Below, in pieces: positions 24,111-35,661 of a DNA stretch of 64,000 nt. Made by a program: the position numbers and the translations under genes. The stretch's first letter is position 1. Each line of letters starts with the position of its first letter. The DNA comes from Gordius sp. MW1 (lineage: Eukaryota; Nematomorpha; Gordioida; Gordea; Gordiidae). The notes under the pieces are model-generated. The model saw nothing but the letters and a program-made list of their open reading frames with translations, was not told where the DNA came from and made no database searches. The stretch is from contig OZ038533.1 in the NCBI GenBank assembly GCA_964036665.1, positions 6,966,413 through 7,030,412 on the forward strand, written 5' to 3'.

Positions 24111-26037
24111 ATCGGAGGTCATCGGTCGGGTTGGGGTTAAAAAGGAGGTCCTTGAGTGAATACAATTTCAACCCGGAAAGGTTTGGTCTATTTAAAACGT
24201 TTTAAAATCCGCAATTAATAACTTATTTCAAAAGCATCGACTCCCACCTTCATTGTATATATTATGTTATAATAAAAGTGCAACAGATTCCTTAGATTAT
24301 AAGGTCAGTGGGATAGTTACCAACGACATGTGTTACTAAATTAAGTGTTTGAAGCCAGTCCATATGTCTGTGATCACTCTGGGTTCCCGTTCGCTTTGGG
24401 TAAAAAGAACGTAAAGCGGACTTTATCGCAAGGTGGGAGAATGCTCTGTGACTTTGTTCGGCCATTAGGTGAGGTAGCTTGAGGACCTTTGGAAACTGCT
24501 AGCGCGGGGCGAAAAGACCTTTGTTTGTTGGGATTTTTGTATATAAAGTGCTCGTCGGAAACCTGCCATTACGATCTTTTTGGTTAATAGGCATTGCAGG
24601 TTGAGGGGCACGAGCTTAGTCGTCCTGATATCCCACATCAGCGGGCTTTGTGTTTGCCAAAGAAGATCGAACCCCTAAACCTTCCGCGTGGTCGAACGAG
24701 CGTCTAGCCTATCAAACCGTGCCCAGTAGTCGGCATCATTGCGTTGTAGATTATGGATGGAAGAAACGAACATTCACAAGATTTTAAGCCTCTTAACCAT
24801 CACCAGCAGGTAAGCTATAGGGCCCGAGCTGCCATCGCTCTGTGTACTGTTTAAATTGGCGCCTAGCTACTCGCCTTCTTTTGACGTTTTGGCCCTTGTG
24901 AACTGCTCGTCGGGGTAGCTGATTTTCTTAAAACCCATCTTGTTAAGTCAGATTATATCATGCTTAACGGATGTGGTCTTGATTTAATGGCCAAGCACAA
25001 CGTGCAAATCTTGGCGTAAGTCTTACCTCTATTTTGGTTCAAGGAGCTCTTTTCTGACCCTGAACAACGTGTGCAGACGAAGGATCGCCACGAAACCGAA
25101 TTCGACCTAATTTAGCCTCTCACGGAGGCAACAAACATTTAGACTCTCAGGAAGACTGACGCCAAGATCTGCACGCTGTGCCTAGGCATTAAATATAACT
25201 CGGCCAGTGCCGGAAAGTGCGATACGCTTTGGTTTGACAAAATAGGTTTCAATAACGTCGTAATTATCCATTCCCCCCCCCCCGGGCAGCAGTCATTTCG
25301 AGGAGTCGGCAAGGGGATAGCGGTTAGCTGCGTCTGAAACGTCAATTAAGGTGCGCCATTTGCCTGCTAGCGATAAAGTGTAAACAGAACGATGGCAGGG
25401 CCCATAAGCTTAACGGCCGCATATCAGCTCTTTACTTAAACACCATAGACCAATAGATTGCTCATAATGACTAATCTAATGTACTGCAAATAACGAACGT
25501 TATCTTAAACATTTCCCTATTTATTACGAAACGGATTGTTTTGGTTAATAATAATAAATTTAATCTAATATGTAATACTCTAATATCTTCATATAGCGAT
25601 TTTATTAATTCATATTAATTTAATTAAGCAGAACACTTTACTAAATATGCTGAAATGTAGATGGCGCTATAACTGTTAATTTTATTTAGAAATGTTTTAA
25701 TTTATATCTCAATATCTTAATTTTTGGAGGCTCAGGTTAATGATTTACAAATCTTATATCCTTACATCACTAGATATATAAAAATAATATCAATATAAGC
25801 AATTTCCCAAATATCTAAAGTAAATGATCAATTTGGACGTGAAACTACAGAGATAAAATAACTATAGGTACCCCTCAAATAGAAAACAAGTTTTAGTTAA
25901 CTTTCAAATCTTGTTTCTGCAAGATCCGTCAACAATTTTTCCAAAAACTCAGAAAAAAATTATTTGTTTGGCCGAATTTTACTCAAGTAATTTTAATGGC
26001 ACAAACTTCTTCTATTTCTTTATCATGTATTATGGTT
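24111..26037. other. Unassigned region with a GC-richer 1.1-kb block
   Basis: About 24360-25440 is clearly less AT-rich than its surroundings and contains TCTTGGCGTAAGTCTTACC at 25010 and the inverted counterpart TGACGCCAAGATCTGCACG at 25157. No long reading frame or ends are visible. It may be a decayed retroelement or a foreign segment. 25441-26037 is AT-rich with nothing recognised. Confidence 0.4.
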
Positions 26038-26117
26038 TAGAGATCTGTACAAGGCGCGGCCCGCGGGAGGGTACGGCCGGTGTAATATCCATTTCCACGA
26101 CGCTCAAAAAAATTTAC

Positions 26118-26292
26118 GGTGCCCTATCAACTCGCCGAAAACAATCTCGCCGAAAAATAATGTCCCCCAGCTAAAAAAAGGTCCCCAAGCTTATTAACCC
26201 TAACCAATCAACCAATCACAAATTTGGGGACATTTTTTAGCTGGGGGACATTATTTTCGGCGAGATTGTTTTCGGCGAGTTGACGGGCCACC
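26118..26292. mobile_element. 175-bp MITE with long inverted repeats and 9-bp TSD
   Basis: The arms begin GGTGCCC and contain CAACTCGCCGAAAACAATCT and CGCCGAAAAATAATGTCCCC. Together they cover most of the element around a short centre rich in AACCAATCA. Both flanks are AAAATTTAC (26109-26117 and 26293-26301). Nine bases is typical of Mutator-like elements. The sequence would fold into a near-complete hairpin. Confidence 0.9.
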
Positions 26293-26489
26293 AAAATTTA
26301 CATGCCAATCAAAAATTTTTCTTAAAATATGAAATTAAATTTCTATAGGCTAACACAAACGTCAATCAACAGATGTTTTCAGTTATTAACCTATAATATT
26401 TACAAAAATTATTGATTATAATTCAACCATGGTTTACAAGCTTAATTAAAATTTATCATATTTTGAATTATAATTTATCATTGATATGT

Positions 26490-26850
26490 GTTTTTGAGCT
26501 TGAGCTGATGATCATAAATCTATGTTTATAAGCCTATCCTTTTAAATGTAATTTTGGTAAAGCTGATTGATAACTCAATATTGTATTTGGTACATTTATA
26601 ATAACCTAAGGGATATCTGAGTGAGTATTTAAATACATTGAGTTTGAGCTAATGATAATTATGTTTAACCTATGTTTATAAGCCTATCCTTTTAAATGTT
26701 ATTTTGGTAAAGCTAATTGATAAACTCAGTATTGTATTTAGTACAATTATAAAAACTTAAGGGATATCTGAGTTAGTATTTAAATACATTGAGCTTGAGC
26801 TAATGATCATTATATCTAATCTATGTTTATAAGCCTATCCTATTAATTAT
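26490..26850. repeat. Tandem repeat, unit about 150 bp, 2.4 copies
   Basis: The marker GAGCTTGAGCTGATGATCAT recurs at 26494, 26639 and 26791 with small changes. TATGTTTATAAGCCTATCC follows it in each copy. Spacing is 145-152 bp. Confidence 0.85.
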
Positions 26851-27579
26851 TTTTATTGTCTATAAGCTTAAAACTAAGGTAAAGCTTATAACTTAGGGTA
26901 AGTCTATATAATAAAAGATTTTTCAGTAAGCTTCAAATGATTATGTGCATTTTTATACAAAATTAGAGATATTAAATGGAATAAAATACATATGCTTGAG
27001 CTTGACTAAACTGATATTCATAATTTTCTTGATCTATATTATACATGTTAAAAAAGATATGATAATATACGTAAATGGCTAAATTGATAGTTTGTTAGTG
27101 TTTCTCTAAATTTTAATTTATAATTTAGATAATTATGCATAGTATTACTTGAAATATTTTGACAGTCTTGTGTTGTCATTTTAGTGTCTTCAAAAAAAAT
27201 ACATGTTTTTGTGCCAAAACTAACCTATTGTGCTTCTAGGAAGATCACGTGATCATATAACTCGTTATTATGCCAAATTAACCAATAGGAATGTTCAATT
27301 GAGCGTCTTCGTTTTTTAAATGTCGACGTTTCAGATCATTACACCGGGCCTGAAGTGCGTAAAAACTATGGACGGGCCTGAAGATTTCGCAAAGGGGCTC
27401 CAACGGGCCAGAAATTATCAAAGCCGCACGGGCCTATAATTTATAGCGGTCTTAGAATTCTATCCCAATAAATAACTTATTTGTCTAAGATTTGTTTAAT
27501 TTAATTCTGTAATTATTATTAAATATCCTGTCGCATAAATTCATTTTGACCGCGAAATGTGTATTGCATATCTTATTAT

Positions 27580-28045
27580 TTGTTTTAAATTTATCTTTCC
27601 TTTTCATAATATAATAATTGCTTCTTGATATTTCAGTATACAAAATGTTTAAAATTTATCTTTCCTTTGCATAATAAAAGATAGTTGCTTCTTGATATTC
27701 AAAACAAGTATGTTTAACTCCTTTTTTAGTTACAATGCCTTATTTTTATTATAAATGTCTTTCCAAAGTGTTCCTTATTTTAATTAAATTTTTATAAATT
27801 AATTTTTTAATTATTTAACAGCTTTTAGCTAGCTCATATGGCTTAGCTATATGGCTTTACTAATACTATTACAATGTGTAATTTTTATTGAAATTGATTG
27901 CATAATATAAGAGACTTCCTTCTTGATATATGTTTAACTCCTTTTTAGTTACAACGCCTTTACATTTTTATTATGAATTTCTTTCCAAAATTTTCCTTTG
28001 TTTAATTATTTCCAATTTTTATAAATTAATTTTTTAATTATTAAA
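27580..28045. repeat. Degenerate tandem or duplicated AT-rich block
   Basis: AAATTTATCTTTCCTTT plus GCTTCTTGATATT occurs twice at 27590-27700. A longer stretch (TATGTTTAACTCCTTTT, TTAGTTACAACGCC, TTTTTAATTATTAAACAGC) at 27708-27835 is repeated at 27925-28050. Confidence 0.75.
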
Positions 28046-28283
28046 CAGCTTTGAGTAATTTTAAATGTAATAGAGATCTGCACAATCAGGCCGGGCCCAT
28101 CTGCGGGTACGGCCGAGCTTAAAATGAGTAAAATAAATTATAGGTGGGCTTGGACGGTCTTAAATTTTCAAAACGGGTACGGACGGGCCTGAAGCGCTTA
28201 ACAAATACGGGTGGGTTTGGGGTAGCAGTTTGTAAAACGGATACGGACAAGCTAACCCTCTAAAAGTGGCCCGTTGCTCTCTA

Positions 28284-28333
28284 TCAGGGCTTGCTTTGAT
28301 AAGTTTCTTCCATCTTAAGCGCGTAAGCGGCAT
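28284..28333 (-). pseudogene. RTE-type LINE, C-terminal end of the ORF
   Basis: The minus strand reads TRLRWKKLIKASPD, the tail of an RTE reverse transcriptase ORF (compare the common ending ..RWRRLIRNSDP). It continues across the hAT insertion at 28334-32562: the 8-bp target AGCGGCAT lies at 28326-28333 and 32563-32570, and the protein reads KKLSQDMPL then TRLRWKK. Confidence 0.75.
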
Positions 28334-29059
28334 TAGAGACCTGCAAGGGCAGGCCCGGCTTGCGGACTGGCCTAAAAGCCCGTCCCGCCGGCTGGTATGG
28401 ACGGGCTTTGTTTCATAAAAATTTCAACGGGCCGGGCCCGGACGATCTTAACAATTATTGGAACGGGCTCAGGCGGGTCTGAGATTTTTTTAACGGGCTG
28501 GAACGGGCCTGACGTTTTATAAACGGGCTCAAACGGGCCAGAGATTATATAAACGGTCATGGATTACAAAGGTTCCTAAAAGTCAGACAATTATCTGAAT
28601 GTATGATTTTTTATTAAAGTACTAGCTGAGCCCGGCCAAGCGTTGCTTTGGCTTAGTCCCTAATTAGTTAAATATTTAGTACAAATTATTTTGTAAGAGT
28701 TTATGATGTGAAAAAATATAATGCTATATTATGTAAATATATATTATATAGTTTAATAATAGGAAAAGGCATATTTATCAATGATTTAATAGATTTACAC
28801 ACGGTTTAAATATTTATTAGGAATTTTATAGGTTAAAATGTGCGATGTTTAGTTATAATATGCATAATTAGGTGACAAAAAATAATAAACCACCGGTATA
28901 AAAGTCACTGATAATGTTCGACAATTTAGAAAAAAAATTGAGTACAGCCTATATAATGCCATACCCTAAAATCTAGAGTATCTAAATAAAGATATTAAAA
29001 AACCATTAGGCGCCATGTTATTATTGGCACTATGACCGTTGTATGTCCTTATTACAATG

Positions 29060-30840
29060 CTATAAAATTTGCTGGAGAAAAGAACGGTATGTGTAGCGCC
29101 TTTGGAAAAGTTAGTGCCTCAAATAAAACAACATTCAGAGTCATGAAAGAATTTGCTTGCTGGTTATACTGCGGATTCTAAACATTTCTTATCTAACATG
29201 AGAAAATATAACTCCGGCTTCCAAATGACGTCGTTTGGCCTAGATATTATACAACTCAATTCATGCCAACCTTTAAAGTAAAAGGCCAAATTTACCACAA
29301 TTCCAATACCAGATAAGCAACATAAATTTTTACAAATGTACTTTATCAGGGATAATGAGATTGTATTAAATGCACGCCTTGGAATTTCTACGGGTGTAAA
29401 TAGGTCTATCGTTTTACAACTTCAGGCGCTTCTTCACGCTAAAAACAATTTAGTGCGGTTGTTCAAAACACTCGACATGATGCCATCAGATACACACAGG
29501 ATTGTTACATGCTGACAAAACTCCCGCGGGACAACATGTGAGAAGATTTAATGCTCCTACTATAAACGAAGTCGCAATTGTTATTGTTGGGGTCAATTTC
29601 AATCAAGAGATATTGTACTGCATAGGAGAAACGCTACTTTGACACACGTTGCGGACACTCATCGATGCTATGACCCCCTTCAATATCTAGTTATATTATG
29701 GGATGGTGCTGGCGGATATGCAGTCAATGGTGAACCGAAAAACATGAAATGCAGCGCTATGAACTATTAATCATGCAGATTAATGGTTCGAGAGCACGGA
29801 GAAAATCATATTTTAAAATGCCGCCAATTGTTTCATCAATACATCGTAGATATGTATGCCAAAATTGAATCGGAACGTCTGCTCTACATCCGTTTAAATC
29901 AGACCAAATTTCGCTCAGAAGAATATGTTCATTTGCGAGATGCAGTTCTCGACGCTAATACAAATAACGTGGGGAGACTAACCATTTTGCCCTAAACATA
30001 GACCGGAAGTCCACGTCATATGCATAATTCTATCGCGTATGTTCGTAACTACGGTCGTCCGGACTTATTCATTACATTTACATGAAATCCTGCATGGCCC
30101 GATGTACAGGAACTCTTATTTCATGGCCAATCATTAATCGATAGGCATGACATCACAGCACGTGTCTTCAGAAACTTAGATCAATGATAAATCTCGTTAC
30201 TAAACACGAGGTATTGGGCCCGGTGCGTTGCTGGATGTACTCTGTGGGCAAAAGAGAGGTTTACCGCATGCCCATATACTCATATGGCTATATACTAAGA
30301 TCCCACCCAACTAAATCGACTCAATAATATGTGCTGAAATACCTGATCCCGAACTTGATAAGGACTTATACGAAATTGTTAGTAAAAATATGATACACGG
30401 CCTGCGGAACGTTTAATCCAAAATCGCCATGCATGGTAGACGGTAAATGCTCAAAGCGATATCCTCGAGTTTTGGTATGCAACACAATTACAGGAAGTAA
30501 TGGATATCCTTTGTACAAAATAAGAGCAACAGAGGATGGTGGGCACATGTCAACCATTCAACTGCGGAACGCAATCGTCGAGGTAGATAATCGCTGGGTT
30601 GTTCCATATTCTCCTCTGCTACTAAAATTATACAGATCACACATTAACGTTGAATATTGTAACTCTGTTAAATCTATTAAATAAATTTGTGAAAATGTTA
30701 ACAAAGGCAGTGATATGGCAGTTTTTACCGTTCAACCAGATAGTACTGCGAATATAGCGAGTCTTCACACTGATGAAATCGCACCGTATCAGGCTGGAAG
30801 ATACATAAGCAGCATAAATATTACTTTCTTCCAAAAAAAA
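29060..30840 (+). pseudogene. Helitron Rep (HUH endonuclease) fragment, helicase missing
   Basis: The frame is broken by stops and shifts, but successive segments match Helitron Rep proteins: FLSNMRKYNSGFQMTSFG near 29190, RRFNAPTINEVAIVIVG near 29545, HILKCRQLFHQYIVDMYAKI and RSEEYVHLRDAVLDANTNN at 29805-29975, RGLPHAHILIWLY near 30255 (the HUH motif is HAH), then the cysteine-containing MVDGKCSKRYPR and VEYCNSVKSIK. The coding match stops near 30840 at a tandem array, and no Pif1-type helicase motif follows. Known role: rolling-circle transposition nickase. This copy is dead as a protein. Confidence 0.85.
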
Positions 30841-31345
30841 GTTAGCTTAACAAAATTTACTCTAGAATAGCTCTGCAAAATTTAGCTAGCTTTTATCCAA
30901 TTTATTGGTATTAAATATGAAAAAACATATGCAAATAATACTTTCTTCCAAAAAAAATTTAGCTTAACAAAATTTACTCTAGAATATCTCTGCAAAATTT
31001 GGCTAGCTTTTATCCAATATATTGGTATTAAATATGAAAAAACATATGCAAATATTACTTTCTTCCAAAAAAAAGGTGTACTAAATAAGAAAGTAATGAT
31101 TTCATTTTTTCTTTACCTTAACAAAATTTACTCTAGAATATCTCTGCAAAATTTGGCTAGTATTGGTATTAAATATGAAAAAACATATGCAAATATTACT
31201 TTCTTCCAAAAAAAGGTGTACTAAATAAGATAGTAAATATAATGATTTCCTTTTTTCATTAGCTTAACAAAATTTACTCTAGAATATCTCTGCAAAATTT
31301 GGCTAGCTTTTATCCAATATATTGGTAATGAAAAAACATATGCAA
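30817..31345. repeat. Tandem array inside the Helitron, about 4 units
   Basis: Units of about 120-150 bp share TTACTTTCTTCCAAAAAAA, AACAAAATTTACTCTAGAAT, GCAAAATTTGGCTAGC and AAATATGAAAAAACATATGC. It replaces the expected helicase-coding part. Confidence 0.88.
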
Positions 31346-32570
31346 ATAATTACCGAACTTAATAAAAATGGAAAAAAGTACGAAACGTGGGAATGTTTCT
31401 AAAAGCGCGCGTTATATTTATTTGTAAATGGTGATGTTTTACGGTATCGAGAATATTTATATGTTACAGCTTTATATATTGTAAAAAAACGGGCGTAGCT
31501 GAGTAAAACACAAATGACAAAGCAATCGTGGAAAAAGTTTTAGGCAAAAAGTAGGACCCTATCGATAAATAAGTACAAAAAAACGTAGTATAAATAACCC
31601 GCTAGATGGCGGTATAGACTACCAAAAAACAAGGTTACTGCTGTCGCAGGTCGATGAAAAGTATATATAAACCATCTAGGATGCTAAGGCAATAATCTGA
31701 CCAAATTTGGTGGCAATCGGTCGAGAACTTTAGGAGTTATTAGAGGCCCAAGAAAACGGAATTACATATATATATAGATATAGATTAATAATTGCTCTAT
31801 TTTAACCTCTAGTTTTTGTATATCCTGTAGCATTCATTCCTTTCCCAACCGCTAAATTTGTCTATAAATCATTTTTATTCTATTTGCTATAGATTTTTGT
31901 TTATACAACGTAAGATTATAGCTTCGTATATTCTTTTATAAGTAAGTTCAATTACTTAGTTACAATGCACCAAAATTAACATTTTTGTTTTTAATTTAAT
32001 CACAAATTTTACTGGTATAATTATTAAAGCCATATAATTTAATAAATATTTTTCTATTAATTTAAATCTTAGGTGTATTAACTGATAGAAATTAATCAAA
32101 TTAATGTAAACTGCTTATTGAAAGTTCAACATTCTCATGTAATTTTATTAAAGTATTTTAATTTAATGGTAATATATTTTAACTTCTTAGGTGTATTAAC
32201 CTAAATTTATCAAATAAAAGTAAATTGTTGAAAGTTAAATATTCTCATGTAATTTTTCAAAAATGGTAGTACTATATTAAATTTTTTAAGTGTATTAACT
32301 GCAGAAATAATTGATGATTTATAATTTATACATGATAACTATTGAAGTTTTAATAAATATGTCAAAAAATAAATAAAATTTTGTGAAAATTATGGGGCCG
32401 GGCGCGGAGTTCTTTAAAAAATTGAGACGGGTTTTGGCAGGCCTGACGTTTTTCGAGACGGGTACGAACGGGCCTAAAAAATTTACGGCTCCGACGGGCC
32501 TTGAAGTTGAAAACGGGTAGAAGCGGGCCGACCTTGTAAAAACGGCCCGTTCCAGATCTTTAAGCGGCAT

Positions 32571-33655
32571 GTCCTGACTTAACTTCTTAGTTTTCATAAT
32601 TTTGTCTATTTTTCCTTTCCACGTGCCACGATGTTGTCTCTTCCTCTTTTCCCTTGCAATTCCGTACAAACCTTTTCGAATTACATCATTATTCTCCCTT
32701 CTAAATATGTGACCATCGTTAATCAAGTTCGCCATTAATATCTCCGTGACTTGTAAAAACCTTTCTTCGGTAACGTTTAATGCCCATACTTTACTTTTGG
32801 AGTAACACCTGTCTTAAGATAGATTTGTAAGCTTTGCTAATCAACCATATTTCCACCTTCTTGTCGCACATTACACCAGATATACCTAGCGATCTAGGCT
32901 AACTTTTTTGGATTCTTGAATTGCCTTCTTTTGTGCAACCTACCTCTTGACGTAGCATCGAGCCAATGTATTTAAACCTGTATACTTTTGGGTATAGATG
33001 GTCATTTAGAGAGGTGAACGTTTATTTCTATACCATTTTTTGATTGTTGCTTTCAAACCTTATACAGCTAAGCGCTGTGACCACTTTTCGGCCTCTTCGA
33101 ATACTTTCCTCGCCTCTTCCCATAGTATTATATCATCGGCATGAAACTTTTAAATGCCTCTAGTTATCGTGTCCATAACTGTATTGAACAAGGGACTTAG
33201 AGCAGATCGAGAGTCCCAACTGTATTTCTAACGGACGAAATTGATGCTTCATAAATATTTTTCATACGCCGAATATATGCGATACTTTGTTTTCTTAAGC
33301 ACCACCATTTTAAATCGAGAGGAACCGTAAGATAAGCTTTACTCTAGTCGATAAAGACCATATGTAGGATTCTTCACCTTTCCCCATTTTTCTTCAACAT
33401 GTGCCCTAATCTAATGTTAAAGACGACTGTGAAGTTGCCGACTACAAATCCAAATTGGTTAACCGATGTTTTCTCCTCGTTTTTCAAACCGGTTACTAGA
33501 TTTTTTTGTTGACTACATATCCGAATTGGTTAGCCGATGTTTCTCCTCGTTTTTCAAACCTATTACTAAGATTCATTCTATAAGTTTTAAGCAGTGCCAA
33601 GTTATCTAGTATAACTGCCAAACTCCTCCGGGTCTCTTTTGTTTTTGAATAAGGG
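32571..33655 (-). pseudogene. RTE-type LINE reverse transcriptase, degenerate
   Basis: Read on the minus strand, the segments are PLFKNKRDPEEFGSYT at the right edge, VNQFGFVV, VFID.SKAY, LKWWCLRK, the catalytic FHADDIILWEEARKVFEEAE near 33120-33155, and a basic C-terminal part ending KKLSQDMPL. These follow the order of RTE-clade RT motifs. Several stops and frameshifts make it inactive. It is cut on the left by hAT-1 and abuts the Gypsy LTR on the right. A frame near 32319-32735 on the same strand runs partly through hAT-1 DNA and is not a gene. Confidence 0.85.
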
Positions 33656-33927
33656 TATCGGGAAGTAAATACCAGGTTATAAAGTAAAAAGTACTTTATT
33701 TATCCAAATAAAAGATAAACGTTTGCGAGAAAAGTAAGTAAGTAAGAAGTGTTTTAAACTCCTTTATATAATCGCGAATTAATTGAATAAATCTATTACA
33801 TTTAGTGGTGAACCCGCGAGGTATTTGTTTGGTCAATTATCGCGAAGTAGTAAGGTAATGTAAATGAGTCAATTAAGTTTCAAGACATAAGTAATACGCC
33901 GCGAGCAAAATAGTAATTGACGCAACA
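33656..33927 (-). repeat. Gypsy 1, 3' LTR
   Basis: On the minus strand it begins TGTTGCGTCAATTACTATTT and ends GGTATTTACTTCCCGATA. It matches 43972-44249 apart from small indels and substitutions, so the element is not very recent. Confidence 0.85.
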
Positions 33928-34259
33928 AATATTCTGCTGGGTAAAAACGGAGTTCATACGAAATTAACAAATTTTTTGGACCAATGAACTTGTCGACCAA
34001 ACTTGGTAATGATTGGGTTAGAAAGTGGTGCGCTAGGTTTTGTAGAAGAAACAATGGTAGGTTGGTTTAAAATTTGGTTCGGTGGGTGATTGTTTGGTTT
34101 GGGTAAATTTGGGTCACAACTGATGAAGTCGGGTTATTACCTTAGTCTCGAGGAAAGCGGGCTTTAATCAATCAATCGAGACAGTGTCTTTCCTCCCATT
34201 GTGGTCTATGATAAAAGCATGCTTTTCAATCACTTTGAAAGGTCCTTTATAGGCTTTGA

Positions 34260-35030
34260 TTAGCGATCAGTTCTTATAAAAACATGGGTGGATGAAAATA
34301 AATTGTCGGAAATTTGTGGTTTGATGTTCGATGGTCTGGAAGGTGTATATCGGACATCATCGAACTGCTGTCGAAAGCGTTGTATGTAATCGGCGGCGTT
34401 AATTTCGCAATCCGATGGTTTTAAAAAATCTCCTGGAGTACCGTATACCAGCTCAGCACTTGAACAGGCAAGGTCTTCCTTTACGGTGTTGCGAATCCCT
34501 AGGAGCACAATGGGAATTAGGTCGAACCAACGGGTAACGTCACCTTTTGTCATGATTGAACTTTTGAGCTGTCGATGGAATCGCTCTACCATCCCATGGG
34601 CTTGTGGATAATAAGCTGTCGTAGTGATATGGTGATAACCTAGTAAAATAGATAATTGTTTAAAAAGAGTTGATTGAAATTGCGGTCCCCGGTCCGTGGT
34701 TAATGTCGCTGGAACACCAAAGTTGGCTATCCAGTGTGTCAGAAATGTGCGTGCAACGGTTTCGGCTGTTGCGTCATTAATGGGAATCGCAATCGGCCAT
34801 CTAGTGAAACGATCAACGGCAGTAAAAAGGTAAATGTGGCCGTTAGAAGGCGGTATGGGTCCGACGAGATCTACATGTACGTGACTAAACCTTGCGTCTG
34901 GTTCAGCGAACGTGCCTGGGGTTGATATTACGTGTCTATTTACCTTGCATTTTTGACATGCAATGCATTGCTTTGTCCAACGTACATCTTTGTTTATTCC
35001 CGGTCAGACGAAAAGTTGGGCGATTAGTAT
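34260..35030 (-). pseudogene. Gypsy 1 integrase
   Basis: The minus-strand fragments include a CQKCK zinc-binding part near 34935, VDLVGPIPPSNGHIYLFTAV near 34855, TDRGPQF near 34690 and AHGMVERFHRQLKS near 34590, which supply the D, D and E of the catalytic triad. A stop interrupts the zinc domain near 35000 and there are frameshifts. 35031-35407 continues upstream into the RNase H connection. Confidence 0.82.
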
Positions 35031-35415
35031 AAGTGTTAGGCGTAAGGCTGGGTGAGAAAGACCATGTAGCTGATTAAAAACTATGCGTCGGAGCGTCCTA
35101 GGTACTAAAGGTCTCGGAGTCGATGTAGATGTATCGCACGTAATAGTTAAATTTGTACCTGGAATTGAGCGTTGTTCAGTTTAAGGCTTTCGAGCTCTTC
35201 TAATTGGTACTGCTCTTGTTTTTGTGTCATGGCAATTCTTTCTGTGAGTGATGTGTTTGGTTGTTGAATGGAGTTTGGTTGTTGTATGGAATCGATATCG
35301 ATTCGGGACAAAGTGTCTGCTACTATATTCGCCTTACCTTTAATAAACTGTATATCTGAAGTAAATTATGAGATATAGTCTAATTGTCGTATTTCGCGCG
35401 GCGAGTATTTATCGG

Positions 35416-35661
35416 CATGGGCGTAGCCAACTTTCGGATTAGGGGGGAGCGAGCAAAAAAAAAAGGGTCGACTATCCAGAGGGGGGGGGGCAGAGCAAAA
35501 TTAGGGGGGAGCAGAGCAAAATTAGGGTGGGGCAGAGCAAAATTAGGGGGAAGCAAAACATAATTTTTTTTTAATTCTTTAGGGTTTTTGTATTAAAATT
35601 TTTTTTTTTAAATTAGGGGGGAGCAGTCGCTCCCCTTTGCTCCCCCCTGGCTACGCCCATG
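35416..35661. mobile_element. hAT MITE of the CATGGGCGTAGCC family inside Gypsy 1
   Basis: The ends are CATGGGCGTAGCCA and CTGGCTACGCCCATG. The duplication TTTATCGG at 35408-35415 and 35662-35669 is perfect. Internal GGGGCAGAGCAAAATTAGG is tandemly repeated. It interrupts the RNase H coding sequence, which resumes on both sides. Confidence 0.95.

Larger units (their letters stand above)
26038..28283. repeat. Mosaic of TAGAGATCTGC-family hAT ends and tandem repeats
   Basis: A left-end sequence TAGAGATCTGTACAAGG begins at 26038 and a second (TAGAGATCTGCAC) at 28071. A right-end-like CCCGTTGCTCTCTA closes at 28283. GGGCCTGAAG-type subterminal motifs lie at 27345-27445 and 28090-28270. I find no duplication pairing these ends, so this is a rearranged or nested set. 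It also contains the 26118 MITE and two tandem arrays. Confidence 0.55.
28622..31784. mobile_element. Helitron with decayed Rep region
   Basis: The left edge on the minus strand ends GCCAAAGCAACGCTTGGC (stem-loop), GGGCTCAG, CTAG, next to T. The right edge is AT-rich, ending ATATATATAGATATAGA before T. The flanking hAT-1 sequence is continuous across it when compared with the copy at 50443-51525, which confirms insertion. The interior encodes Rep on the plus strand, the opposite direction to that implied by the hairpin end. The exact right edge could be 31778 or 31784. Confidence 0.8.
28334..32562. mobile_element. hAT derivative (hAT-1), 4.2 kb, carrying a Helitron, inserted in an RTE LINE
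   Basis: It starts TAGAGACCTGCAAGGGC and ends GGCCCGTTCCAGATCTTTA. The flanks are AGCGGCAT on both sides, a perfect 8-bp duplication. Subterminal arrays of GGGCCTGA-like motifs occupy about 200 bp at each end. Interior AT-rich sequence (for example 32100-32300) matches the reverse complement of 50820-51250 in another copy. It has no transposase and most of its length is the Helitron at 28622-31784. It lies in the opposite orientation to the intact copy at 36043. Confidence 0.9.

Noticed and set aside
26490..26850. CRISPR-like array
   Set aside because: The repeats are 150 bp with no unique spacers, and the DNA is eukaryotic.
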